Assembly: GCA_002474325.1 (NCBI GenBank) | Contig: DKNL01000295.1 | Coordinates: 3,020-28,665 of the forward strand | Source of the DNA: Opitutales bacterium UBA7389 | GTDB lineage: Bacteria; Verrucomicrobiota; Verrucomicrobiia; Opitutales; Opitutaceae | Direction: 5' to 3' | DNA: 25,646 bases | In this document: positions 15,294-24,043 of the stretch, one piece after another | How the letters are laid out: each line of letters opens with the position of its first letter | Position numbering within the stretch: the stretch's first letter is position 1 | Program-made: the position numbers and the translations under genes | Notes under the pieces: model-generated | Told to the model about the DNA's origin: nothing | The model's database searches: none | What the model saw: only the letters and a program-made list of their open reading frames with translations

Positions 15294-16862
15294 TTATCGA
15301 CCGTCACCCGTGTAGATGATCTTCCCGTCAATGGGGGCTTGTGGCCAAGGTGTTGTTCCTGGGGCCCACTCTTTTGGTTGAGTAGCACGAATGCGACGGA
15401 TCTCCTCCTTGACCCATTCGGGAGCGTTGGCGTTTTCCTCTTGCCCATAGACCCAGGGAAGGGCGGGTGACATTAGGCGGGAAACGTCGGGCATTGGGGG
15501 GCGTTCGGCCCCTGCTTGGGCAACTCGTTTTGAAAGGCGTTCAACGATCTGAGGATGCTTGCTAGCGATGTCCTCGCGCTCGGAGGGGTCAACGATAACA
15601 TTGTAGAGCTCCTCGCCGATCAGCTTGTAATCGCCCGTGCGAATAGCGGGAAAGCGGACGCTTCCGGAAACCTCGAAAATGATCTCATTACGCGGGCTGG
15701 ATTTATTGCCGAAAATCGTATCGGTCATATCGATACTGTCGACCGCTCGTTTTTGCCGATGGCTCCCTTTGCCGAGAGAGATAAAGGTGCTATAGAGATC
15801 AACGATGTGCATCATTCCATTATTTGCACTGCCTGCTTCCAGATTTCTAGGCCAGCGAAAGACGCATGGTACGCGAACCCCGCCCTCGTAATTGGTGTTT
15901 TTGTGGCCGCGATAGGGGGCGTTCATTTCGTCGCGGAGGCCCCCATTGTCATTGGCGAAAATGACCAAGGTGTCTTCCTTGTATCCATACTGGTCGATCG
16001 CTCCAACGATGCGACCGACGGCATCGTCGAGGCATTTCAGAGCAGCATAACGCTTGTCGTATTTGTCGGTGTAGCGAGGGATCTTCTCTAGGGGGCCGTG
16101 AATGGCATTGAAGGCGACATAAAAGAAGAAAGGCTTTTTGCCATGCTGGCTATTCTTGTGTTCGGCTATCAGCCTCACGGTTTCGTTGGCTATAAGGTCA
16201 GTGGTGTAGCCATCTTCGTAGAGCGGTTCCTGATTCCGGTGCCAGTCGTAAACCGCATAGCGGGCGGGAGCATTATGGGGAATCGTGTAGTTGCAATAAT
16301 CGATTCCCCAAGCGTAATGCCCATACTGATGCATGAAGCCTTGGCCCATGGGCAGGTGTTCCGGAAGCCATTCGCCGCAATGCCACTTGCCGATCAATCC
16401 AGTAAAATAACCTGACTGTTTTAGGGCTTCGGCAATCGTGCGTTCCCCTGTATCCAATCCATGAATTCTTCTGGTTTCATCGCCTTCAGTATTCCGTTCC
16501 AAGGTCAGCCCTAGGTTCTTCAAATAGCTCGGTTTGCCGAAATCTTCCGAGCGCCAATCGCTCCAGGTGCGAAATGCGTAACGGCCTGTCAGAAAAGCGG
16601 CCCGAGTTGGGGCACAAACCGCGTGGACATAGAATTGGGTCAAGCTCGTTCCTTCGTCTCGGAGGCGATCGATATGAGGCGTGATTTCAGGATCGAGACC
16701 ATTGAATCCGACTTCGTTCCATCCCATGTCGTCCCCCAAGATAAGGACGATATTGGGGCGACTGCCCTTGACATTGCTCTTGGCGAAAGAAGCTGTAGCG
16801 GCAAACAGAAGGGCCACCAAGGTTAAAAGAGTGCGAGAGGGAAGGATCGAAGATGCCATCAT
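15294..16862 (-). CDS. Secreted arylsulfatase (type I, arylsulfatase-B-like)
   Basis: A 522-aa sulfatase counted from the ATG at 16862 (another ATG follows at once; an in-frame TTG lies at 16883). The signal peptide spans about residues 1-27 (LLTLVALLFAATASFA). Metal ligands D44/D45 lie in LGDDMGWN, the formylglycine motif is C83-A-P-T-R87 then AAFLTGR, and GKWHCGEW and ANDNGG follow. The order GWNEVGFNG, QYGHYAWGIDY and YTTDLIA resembles arylsulfatase-B-like (GalNAc-4-sulfatase-type) bacterial enzymes; the substrate is unproven. About 45 residues between LTGRY and TIAEALK make that surface loop longer than usual. It is the last gene of a leftward operon after the DUF1552 gene (85-base gap). 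Confidence 0.92.
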   Translation of the reverse strand: MMASSILPSRTLLTLVALLFAATASFAKSNVKGSRPNIVLILGDDMGWNEVGFNGLDPEITPHIDRLRDEGTSLTQFYVHAVCAPTRAAFLTGRYAFRTWSDWRSEDFGKPSYLKNLGLTLERNTEGDETRRIHGLDTGERTIAEALKQSGYFTGLIGKWHCGEWLPEHLPMGQGFMHQYGHYAWGIDYCNYTIPHNAPARYAVYDWHRNQEPLYEDGYTTDLIANETVRLIAEHKNSQHGKKPFFFYVAFNAIHGPLEKIPRYTDKYDKRYAALKCLDDAVGRIVGAIDQYGYKEDTLVIFANDNGGLRDEMNAPYRGHKNTNYEGGVRVPCVFRWPRNLEAGSANNGMMHIVDLYSTFISLGKGSHRQKRAVDSIDMTDTIFGNKSSPRNEIIFEVSGSVRFPAIRTGDYKLIGEELYNVIVDPSEREDIASKHPQIVERLSKRVAQAGAERPPMPDVSRLMSPALPWVYGQEENANAPEWVKEEIRRIRATQPKEWAPGTTPWPQAPIDGKIIYTGDGR

Positions 16863-16947
16863 AAGCCGGATAATGGGAACCAATTCGGATCCGTGTCAAA
16901 GTTGGATCGGCAAGAAAAAGCCGGAAGTCGTCAATCGCCCGATCGGA

Positions 16948-18561
16948 CTACCCTTTTTGAGTTCCGGGTTTGCTGTTGCCGTAAAGGCTTGCCAGGTCGG
17001 TAACCTTTGTAATGAGAAGCTGGCTACCAGCGTCGCTACCATTGCCAGAGAGGATGATCGGCGTGCCGACGTGGTAGGCCAAATTGAAGTTGTGGAAGTC
17101 CCAGAAGTCCACTTCGATGCGAACGGGCGATCGGCCTTCGATATCGATGTAGAAGATTTTCGCTTCGTCCAGGTCGTCGGACATGCGTAAGCGGCCTTGG
17201 GCGGTGATGGCCCCGCCATCGCGTTTTACCCAGGTGTTAAAGGGCCGTTCACGAAATTCGGGGAAGTAGTCGCCGTTCAATCCTGGCAAGGGGATGCTGG
17301 ACGAAGAATAGGAATCAACACCGGCATCGAAAGTTTGCAGGAGTGATAGGTGCAATTTGCTCAACTCCTGGTTTTCCGAGTAGCGAACGTAGCGGCCTGT
17401 CTTGAGCTTCCCCTTGCCGCCCGCCAGGACGATGGGGATGCGCTGAACGGTGTGGTTGTCGCTGTGTCCCATGCCAGAGCCGAAAAGCACTACTGTGTGG
17501 TCCAGTAGAGAGCCATTATGATCGCGGTATGACTTCAACTTGGTCAGTAGATAGTCGAATTTCTCCATGTGCCAGAGGCTGATTTTTAGGAGGGACTCCA
17601 GGTTGTTTCGACTGAAATTGCGGAAGAAATGGGAGAGGTAGTGGTGCTGCTCCGCGATACCGAGGAAATCGAAAACCATGCGGCTGTTGCTATTCCCAAG
17701 CATGTAGGTGATGCAACGGGTCGAATCTGTCCACAGGGCCAAGGAGATCAGGTCGATCATGGTCTCAACCTGCTCGTCGAGATTAGCTCCGCTCTCCGGT
17801 CGCTTTAATTGCGAGAAATCGATACGCGGGGCGTTGCTGGCTTGGCTCATGTTTTGAACGCGTACCTCGGTTTCTCGAACAGCTGTCAGATACTCATCCA
17901 GCGTATCGCGATCCTCATAGCCAGCTTTGCGGACTAGGGATTTGGCGTCTTCGTTAACGCGGTCGAGGAGACTAGTCATGGCCTGCCGCTGCTCAGGATC
18001 GCTCATCGGATTCCGGAACAAGCGGTCGAAAATGAGTTGCGGGTCGCTCTCTCGAGAAATGGGGGCGCCGCCCTCTCCGTAGGAAATGTAGCTACAACCG
18101 AATTGACCAGTGAATAGGCCTTCGGTGGTCAATTCTAGTGACCGGTGGGGAGTGTCGCCGCGAATCTTATCGGCAATTATTTGGTCAATGGAAGGGGCGT
18201 TGACGTTTTGGTGGTGGCCCGAGAGGAAGCGGCGCGTCGAATTGGCGTGGGACGAGAACCCGAAATCGCCCATATTGTCTAGGATGAGCAGGTCGTCCTT
18301 GTGTTTGGCGAAAGGGGCCATGAGTGGCGACATGCGAAAATCGAATTCCGTGCCTCCATTGACATTCCAAGAGGGCGGGTAAACCCCGTTGGGTTTGAAA
18401 AGGGTCATGAATCGCAGAGGCGGCTCATCTGCAGAGCTCCCCGATGACCGCGTCCCGATCAAAGATTTCGCCTCCATCAGATTCAGGAACGGCAGCGGCA
18501 GCAGGGCTCCAGCGGCACCGCGAAGAAAGGAGCGACGATCTATTTTCCAGTTCCAATTCAT
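16948..18561 (-). CDS. DUF1552 family protein with Tat-like signal and C-terminal extension
   Basis: A 537-aa protein with a twin-arginine-type start (R9-R10-S-F-L-R, then AAGALLPLPFL). The DUF1552 core spans about residues 48-432 with blocks LFKPNGVYPPSW, SHANSTRRFLSGH, NSNSRMVFDFL and LFGSGMGHSDNH. DUF1552 proteins are alkaline-phosphatase-like, of unknown function, and nearly always paired in Planctomycetes and Verrucomicrobia with PSCyt1/DUF1592 cytochromes, as here (10-base gap to the upstream gene). Members are usually about 440 aa. The extra residues, about 433-537, form a beta-rich tail (for example YIDIEGRSPVRIEVDFWDF) that I do not recognise. Its operon with a sulfatase suggests a periplasmic or surface role linked to polysaccharide use, which is inference. 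Confidence 0.88.
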   Translation of the reverse strand: MNWNWKIDRRSFLRGAAGALLPLPFLNLMEAKSLIGTRSSGSSADEPPLRFMTLFKPNGVYPPSWNVNGGTEFDFRMSPLMAPFAKHKDDLLILDNMGDFGFSSHANSTRRFLSGHHQNVNAPSIDQIIADKIRGDTPHRSLELTTEGLFTGQFGCSYISYGEGGAPISRESDPQLIFDRLFRNPMSDPEQRQAMTSLLDRVNEDAKSLVRKAGYEDRDTLDEYLTAVRETEVRVQNMSQASNAPRIDFSQLKRPESGANLDEQVETMIDLISLALWTDSTRCITYMLGNSNSRMVFDFLGIAEQHHYLSHFFRNFSRNNLESLLKISLWHMEKFDYLLTKLKSYRDHNGSLLDHTVVLFGSGMGHSDNHTVQRIPIVLAGGKGKLKTGRYVRYSENQELSKLHLSLLQTFDAGVDSYSSSSIPLPGLNGDYFPEFRERPFNTWVKRDGGAITAQGRLRMSDDLDEAKIFYIDIEGRSPVRIEVDFWDFHNFNLAYHVGTPIILSGNGSDAGSQLLITKVTDLASLYGNSKPGTQKG

Positions 18562-18571
18562 GGGATAGGTT

Positions 18572-20548
18572 CTAAATGGAGATCTCCGGAACTCGTGTCT
18601 CTTGGAAGGGCAGACTTAGGGCGACGTCCAGAAAAAGATCCTCCCAGCTTCCGTCGGATTGGTCAATCTTCTTTGTAATAGCATCCACGGTGGACTGGTC
18701 GTAAACTTCGAGCTTGCGGCAGATGGCGTAAGCGAGAACTTGCTCGACGACGTTGCGGATGATGTCCTCACGCTTGCTGGTCGATAGTATGTCTTTCAGC
18801 TCCTGGAAATTGGCAAAGGATTCTCCCGTTGGCATCGTCCCTGAGGTATCGATCTCGTCGATAGGCTCGTCGTGATCGCTGGTTTTTCTGGGCGGCTTGT
18901 AGTTGGCGGCCAATTTGTAGGCCCCGTCGTCGTCGTATTCTTGGAGGGCGAAACCCAACGGGTCGATGCGGTCGTGGCAACGGGCGCATGTGGAATCGGC
19001 CCGATGCTGATCAAATCGATCTCGAAAGCTGAGCTCGTCATTTGTAGCGGTGGCTTGTATGGGTGGCACGTCCGCCGGAGGTTCTCCTAGGCGCTCTCCT
19101 AGAATGCGACGCAGCATCCACGTTCCTCGGAGAATGGGCCCCCGATTCATGGCTAGGATACCGGGCATGGTGAGAATTCCTCCTCGCTCCTGGTCCTTTT
19201 CGATCTTGATTCGCTCGTTGGGAACGAGTTGGCGTTCGATTCCTTTTGGCTTCACGTACTTGGAAAGCTGCTTGCGATCTTCGGGATAGAACTTAGCTGT
19301 CAAGTAGCTGGTGAAAGCGACATCGGAGTCGATCAATTCCATTACAGGTCGGTCTTCGGTAAATAAATAGTGGAGAAAATCGAGAGGCTGGCTTCGAAGT
19401 GATCCCCGCGTAGTGGCGTCGTCTGCGGCGCTGTCAATGTCGGCTAGCCCCAGCCATTGATGAGCAAAACTCTCTGATAGGTTCAGAGCTTTTGGGGAAG
19501 CGAGCATTCGGTCGATTTGGCTGGCGAGTCCGTCGCGATTAAGGACCTCTCCACTTTCGGCGGCTTCCATCAGTCTGGCGTCAGGCATGTCTTCCCAAAG
19601 AAAGTAGGAGAGCCTTTCGGCGAGTTCGAAGGCGTCGACCCGTTGCTGTTCTCCAGGTTCGCCTTCTACCAGAAGGCCACGATAGAGAAAGCTTGGGGAA
19701 ACGAGGATGGCTTTTATCTCGCGTTTGGTCGCGTTGAGTAGCGCTTCACCGGAGAGCCCTTGCAGAGATACAAATGCGAAATGGAGTGAGCTTTCTGGAA
19801 TGGGGCGTCGGTTGGCTAGCTTTGATAGGCTGCGGAGCAGCAAACTAGCTTGGCCATTAGTCAGCTTGTCGGCTTGAAACTCTTCTGGTAATTCTTCGCC
19901 AATCAGTTTGGAGAGGGCGTTTCGCCGTTTCGAAGAGAAAAGCTCGCCGATTGCCCGGTCCGCGATGTAAGCGTGTTGCTCCCACAGATGTGAAGTTAGA
20001 GGCGTGTTGCGGGTGTCGTTCATGTATCCGCTTTCGCCGGGCGGATCGTCGGGAAGCAGCTTGAGAACGAGCGAGCGTTCGATCACGGTTTGCTCGGCTC
20101 CCATGATAGTGGTTTCCAGGTCGAACCCGAGAACGGATCTCAGAGTGTTGCGGTACTCTGTCGCGGAAAGACGTCTGGGTCGAAAGTCCCCTGCTCGAGC
20201 CTCTACGGTTTGCACGAATCGATTCTGGTACCAGTTAAGGATCTGCTGGACCTCGTCGGAGGAAGGGCGGAGCTCCTCATCTTCAGGAGGCATGTCGCCA
20301 AAATCGAGCATGTCAGCTACCGTTTCCCAAATCTCGAAGTGGGCGTTGAAATCATCCGCTTCCATGATTTCCGAAAAATCTACGTTGCCTTTCACTTTCT
20401 CCCCGCCGTGGCAGGCAAGGCAGTAGTTTTCGATGAGGGGACGAATCGATGAGTCGAATTCGGGATTAGCGAATACGATTCCTCCCGTCAAAACAGATGA
20501 GGCTGCGATGAAAGTCTGGATACGAAATCTAGCGGAAAAAAGTGACAT
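18572..20548 (-). CDS. Planctomycete-type multi-domain cytochrome c (PSCyt1, DUF1587, DUF1595, DUF1592, DUF1588, DUF1585)
   Basis: A 658-aa secreted protein with a signal peptide at about residues 1-28. A heme-c motif C43-L-A-C46-H47 in the PSCyt1 domain has a likely axial methionine M86 in GDMPPED. Further domains follow in the usual order: DUF1587 (about 122-185, starting RRLSATEYRNTLR), DUF1595 (about 230-295), DUF1592 (about 300-430, ERLSYFLWEDMPD), DUF1588 (about 460-560, including GILTMPGIL, GEPPADVPP and CARCHDRIDPLGFAL with a second CxxCH near residue 520) and DUF1585 at the end. The function of the family is unknown; electron transfer in the periplasm is implied by the hemes. It is first in an operon with the DUF1552 protein and arylsulfatase, and divergent from the enolase-sulfatase operon. 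Confidence 0.92.
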   Translation of the reverse strand: MSLFSARFRIQTFIAASSVLTGGIVFANPEFDSSIRPLIENYCLACHGGEKVKGNVDFSEIMEADDFNAHFEIWETVADMLDFGDMPPEDEELRPSSDEVQQILNWYQNRFVQTVEARAGDFRPRRLSATEYRNTLRSVLGFDLETTIMGAEQTVIERSLVLKLLPDDPPGESGYMNDTRNTPLTSHLWEQHAYIADRAIGELFSSKRRNALSKLIGEELPEEFQADKLTNGQASLLLRSLSKLANRRPIPESSLHFAFVSLQGLSGEALLNATKREIKAILVSPSFLYRGLLVEGEPGEQQRVDAFELAERLSYFLWEDMPDARLMEAAESGEVLNRDGLASQIDRMLASPKALNLSESFAHQWLGLADIDSAADDATTRGSLRSQPLDFLHYLFTEDRPVMELIDSDVAFTSYLTAKFYPEDRKQLSKYVKPKGIERQLVPNERIKIEKDQERGGILTMPGILAMNRGPILRGTWMLRRILGERLGEPPADVPPIQATATNDELSFRDRFDQHRADSTCARCHDRIDPLGFALQEYDDDGAYKLAANYKPPRKTSDHDEPIDEIDTSGTMPTGESFANFQELKDILSTSKREDIIRNVVEQVLAYAICRKLEVYDQSTVDAITKKIDQSDGSWEDLFLDVALSLPFQETRVPEISI

Positions 20549-20757
20549 GCTTATTGGACCTAATCAGGCCAATAGTGACTTGGGGTTCACGGGTGATTTA
20601 GCGAAGTGAAGGTGAATCCTTGTCGATTGTCAGGCTTTAAACGGGCCTTGAAGCGAAAGCAAGAGCCTAGAATCGGATTTAGAATCCTTGCCTAATCGAT
20701 ATTTTAAGGAACGATTTGCTCTGGAAATCGAAAACGATTTCGTCTTGGTAAATTCCC
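20549..20757. promoter_or_regulatory. Divergent promoter region between two sulfatase operons
   Basis: 209 bases between the start codons of the cytochrome (leftward) and the dehydratase (rightward). It must serve both operons. The 9-mer GAATCCTTG occurs twice (20613-20621 and 20682-20690), each followed closely by a TCGAT/ATCGAT-like core. No convincing -35/-10 spacing was found, and neither start codon has a Shine-Dalgarno site. Confidence 0.45.
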
Positions 20758-21873
20758 ATGAACCCCATCTCGAGAGTCAGAAATCGATTGTTTCGCGTGC
20801 CTTTGGACATCGTCTTAACCGATGCGACGCATGGAAATCATACCCATTTCGAGCTGATTACATCCACAATTACTTTGGCTGACGGGTCTGAAGGGACTGG
20901 GTACACCTACACCGGAGGGAGAGGCGGTTATGCGGTTCAAGCGATGCTCGACCGGGATTTTGGCCCTTTCCTGATGGGCAAAGAGGGCGACGATGTGGAA
21001 TCGATTAACCATCTTTGCGAAAGCCATATACACTACGTGGGACGGGGAGGAATCGCCTCCTTCGCCATTTCTGCGATAGACATCGCTCTCTGGGATATTC
21101 GCTGCCGAAAGGAGGGTGAACCGCTTTGGCGGGTTGCCGGAGGGGCAGATTCCCGTTGTCGGGCTTATGCGGGAGGGATTGATCTTCTCTTTTCTCTGGA
21201 TCAGCTCCGGGAAAGCGTGGAGGGCTACTTGGAAGAGGGATTCGATGCGGTAAAGATCAAGGTCGGGCGGGAATCGCTAGATGAGGATGTAGAACGGGCT
21301 GGGGCGATTCGTGCGTTGATCGGCTCCGAAAGAGCATTCATGGTGGACGCCAACTATTCGATGAAGGTGGAAAAGGCCATCGAAGCGGCCAATCGATTTA
21401 AGGAATGCGATATCCTTTGGTTTGAGGAGCCCACGCTGCCAGACGACTATGTCGGCTATGCGGAGATAGCGGATGCCACCGGTGTCCCATTAGCCATGGG
21501 TGAAAACCTGCACACTATACACGAATTCGGCTACGCCTTTCGGCAATCTAAGCTTTCCTACATTCAGCCAGACGCATCAAACTGTCTCGGTATCACAGGC
21601 TGGTTGAAAGTTGCGTATCAGGCTGAAAAATACGGTATCCCCGTTTGCTCGCATGGTATGCATGAACTGCACGTTAGCTTGGTCTCTTCGCAGTCCCATG
21701 GCGGTTGGATAGAGCGCCACAGTTTCCCGATCGATCGATACACGGTCCGGCCGTTTTTGCTTGAAGAGGGTTTGGCGGTAGCCCCAGATCATCCTGGAAT
21801 CGGGGTGGAATTCGATTGGGATAAGCTCAAGCCGCATTTGACGATCGAAAACGAAATTTCCCAGAACACCTAG
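20758..21873 (+). CDS. Enolase-superfamily acid-sugar dehydratase-like protein
   Basis: A 371-aa cytoplasmic protein of the mandelate racemase/muconate lactonizing group. Motifs seen: K166-I-K168 (VKIKVG), metal ligands D197 (VDANY), E223 (FEEP) and E249 (GEN), D272 in QPDAS, and H299 in CSHGMHELHV. The K-x-K and His pair with the GEN/SHxMHE variant is found in acid-sugar dehydratases; the substrate cannot be fixed. It opens an operon with two sulfatases (16- and 36-base gaps), so a plausible role is dehydration of a uronic or aldonic acid released from the desulfated glycan. It is clearly diverged from the family member at the window start, which has GGE and NPHVWG instead of GEN and SHGMHE. 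Confidence 0.9.
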   Translation: MNPISRVRNRLFRVPLDIVLTDATHGNHTHFELITSTITLADGSEGTGYTYTGGRGGYAVQAMLDRDFGPFLMGKEGDDVESINHLCESHIHYVGRGGIASFAISAIDIALWDIRCRKEGEPLWRVAGGADSRCRAYAGGIDLLFSLDQLRESVEGYLEEGFDAVKIKVGRESLDEDVERAGAIRALIGSERAFMVDANYSMKVEKAIEAANRFKECDILWFEEPTLPDDYVGYAEIADATGVPLAMGENLHTIHEFGYAFRQSKLSYIQPDASNCLGITGWLKVAYQAEKYGIPVCSHGMHELHVSLVSSQSHGGWIERHSFPIDRYTVRPFLLEEGLAVAPDHPGIGVEFDWDKLKPHLTIENEISQNT

Positions 21874-21889
21874 ACTAATCTGAATCTAT

Positions 21890-24007
21890 ATGAATCTACC
21901 TATTCGCGCCTGCCTCTCAGTTTTCGCTTTTTTTACCGTAGCTATATCCATCGCCGCTCAGGATATCAGCCGCCCCAATATCATTCTCATGATGGCGGAC
22001 GACATGGGGATGGGCGATACTAGCGCGTATCAGGACCTTACGGGCAATGCGAATAAGGATCAATTACATACGCCTCAGATGGAACGTTTGGCTAGAATGG
22101 GTATCCGTTTTACGGATGCTCACACGCCATCTTCCCGCTGTTCACCCACACGTTATGGACTTCTAACGGGTCGATACCCCTGGCGAAATCGTTTGAAACA
22201 CTGGGTGCTTTTCGGATCGCAAGGAGATCCGATGATCGAGGCAGATCGACCGACCATTGCCTCCTTGTTGAAAGATCATGGCTACCACACGGCAATGTTC
22301 GGAAAGTGGCATGTTGGATTGCGATTCTCTCGAACGGATGGCTCGCCGGCGGCGGGTTGGGAAGATGCCGACCTGTCCAAGCCTCTGCACACGTCGCCAA
22401 TAGATCACGGATTCGATTTCGCCCGCTTTACGAGCCGGTCGCATTTATCATCCGGACCGGTCATCAAGGACGAAAAACTTACTCAACTTAGGGGACCTGG
22501 GCACATCGATGGACGGTTCGTAGTTGGGTCAACGGGCACGAAAAAAGGAATAGTCACTTCTGGCCCCAATGCCTACGTGCTCGAAGAACTGGGTAGCCGC
22601 CATTCTGACAACGCCCTTAGCTTCATGACCAATCATGTGGGTAGCCCTGGAAGCCAACAAAGCCCGTTCTTTCTATATTATCCTACGAATTCCAATCACA
22701 CGCCTCATACCGCAGATGTATCTATAGGTGGTATTCCGATTGTGGGTGCGGCTCGCGCGAAAGATGGGAATCCCACTGGTGCTCGAAACGACTACATTTA
22801 TCAAAATGATGTCGCTTTGGGGCGCATGATAGACTGGCTGGAGGCTAACGACGATCCGCGCAATCCGGGCCAGAAATTGATCGATAACACCCTGGTCATT
22901 TTCACTAGCGACAATGGGGCGGAAAAGAATAGCGATATCGCTACAGGCCCTTTTCGAAGCAACAAGGCCTCCTCGTTCGAAGGTGGACACCGTGTTCCCT
23001 TCATTGCAGCTTGGAGGGCCGGAAGAGTTGGTGATGGATCTGCGAATACGCCTGGTCAGAAAAATGAAGCTTTGATTGGCTTGCAGGACGTATTCGCGAC
23101 TTTCGCCGAGATTGTCGGACAATCGATGCCCGATTATGGATCGGGTCAGAAAGGAGGGGAGGACAGTTACAGCATTCTGGAAGCCATGAGGGATGCCTCA
23201 GCGGAAGCGCGATCCTTGATCATGCATCACGACCATAAGGAAGCTGGGGAGGATCCCGCGGTAGCGGTATTGCGAATAGACTCTCCGGTAGTGGGTGGAA
23301 AGCGTTTCGAGGGCCAGTGGAAATTGTTTTTTGATCCTGCATTGCTGCGTCAAGGAAAAGCTAGACCCTATATGCTTTACGATCTCAAGACCGATCAAAT
23401 GGAAGAAGCGAACCTAATCGATCGTTCAGATGTGAAACCATTGATTGAATACATATCTGAATTAGCTGTTCTCCATCGCAATGCTGGAGGCCATCGATTG
23501 GCGGAAATGAAATTGGGACCGCCAATAGAGTTCGATTTTCGATCGAATGTCGAACTCGATGGAGCCAAGGCGCGAAATGCGAGAATAGCGGCGAAAAAAT
23601 CTTCGGTGCGGGCGACGATCAGCGCCGAGAAAGGTGATCGATCGTTTTCGAATGCGACGTTCACATCGAATTTCGATGGGCTAGGGGTTAGTGGTGGCGA
23701 TGCCAATGCAGTCGACGGAAACGAGGCTATACTCATCCGCTTCAACAGGAATGTCGTTGTTGAGTATGCGAGTCTGCTATCGATCAGCGAAAATTCTGGT
23801 GGTCACTACACTATCGGAGACGGCGCGCCACTATCGATCTACTGCGTGAACGCGGATATCGATGAGAAGGATCAAAGCGGCGTTCTTAGCGACTTGGGCG
23901 TATTAAAGGCTGGCCAGACATTGCGTCTTGATAGCCGAGCTCGTTTCCCGTCGGAACATACCGGCAGTTGGACCCTGCAATCGTTGTCGGTAAGGGAAAT
24001 TAAATAG
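21890..24007 (+). CDS. Secreted sulfatase (GalNAc-6-sulfatase-like) with extra C-terminal beta-domain
   Basis: A 705-aa protein, well above the usual 450-550 aa for the family. Signal peptide residues 1-23; D37/D38 in MADDMG; formylglycine motif C84-S-P-T-R88 followed by YGLLTGRY; GKWHVGL; and TSDNGAEKN for the distal metal site. The block TPSSRCSPTRYGLLTGRYPWR places it with bacterial sulfatases related to N-acetylgalactosamine-6-sulfatase/arylsulfatase A. The sulfatase domain ends near residue 535. The last about 150 residues form a separate region containing FTSNFDGLGVSGGD, AVDGNEAILIRFN and LKAGQTLRLD, beta-rich and reminiscent of C-terminal domains in Verrucomicrobial surface proteins; it may bind glycan or anchor the enzyme (inference). 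Second gene of the rightward operon. Confidence 0.92.
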   Translation: MNLPIRACLSVFAFFTVAISIAAQDISRPNIILMMADDMGMGDTSAYQDLTGNANKDQLHTPQMERLARMGIRFTDAHTPSSRCSPTRYGLLTGRYPWRNRLKHWVLFGSQGDPMIEADRPTIASLLKDHGYHTAMFGKWHVGLRFSRTDGSPAAGWEDADLSKPLHTSPIDHGFDFARFTSRSHLSSGPVIKDEKLTQLRGPGHIDGRFVVGSTGTKKGIVTSGPNAYVLEELGSRHSDNALSFMTNHVGSPGSQQSPFFLYYPTNSNHTPHTADVSIGGIPIVGAARAKDGNPTGARNDYIYQNDVALGRMIDWLEANDDPRNPGQKLIDNTLVIFTSDNGAEKNSDIATGPFRSNKASSFEGGHRVPFIAAWRAGRVGDGSANTPGQKNEALIGLQDVFATFAEIVGQSMPDYGSGQKGGEDSYSILEAMRDASAEARSLIMHHDHKEAGEDPAVAVLRIDSPVVGGKRFEGQWKLFFDPALLRQGKARPYMLYDLKTDQMEEANLIDRSDVKPLIEYISELAVLHRNAGGHRLAEMKLGPPIEFDFRSNVELDGAKARNARIAAKKSSVRATISAEKGDRSFSNATFTSNFDGLGVSGGDANAVDGNEAILIRFNRNVVVEYASLLSISENSGGHYTIGDGAPLSIYCVNADIDEKDQSGVLSDLGVLKAGQTLRLDSRARFPSEHTGSWTLQSLSVREIK

Positions 24008-24043
24008 CCAGGCTCACATTACTGGTTAATCATTTATTTTGCT

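Noticed and set aside
15555..16091. 178-codon plus-strand open frame opposite the arylsulfatase
   Set aside because: It lies wholly inside a clear sulfatase gene on the other strand and shows no domain, signal or motif of its own.
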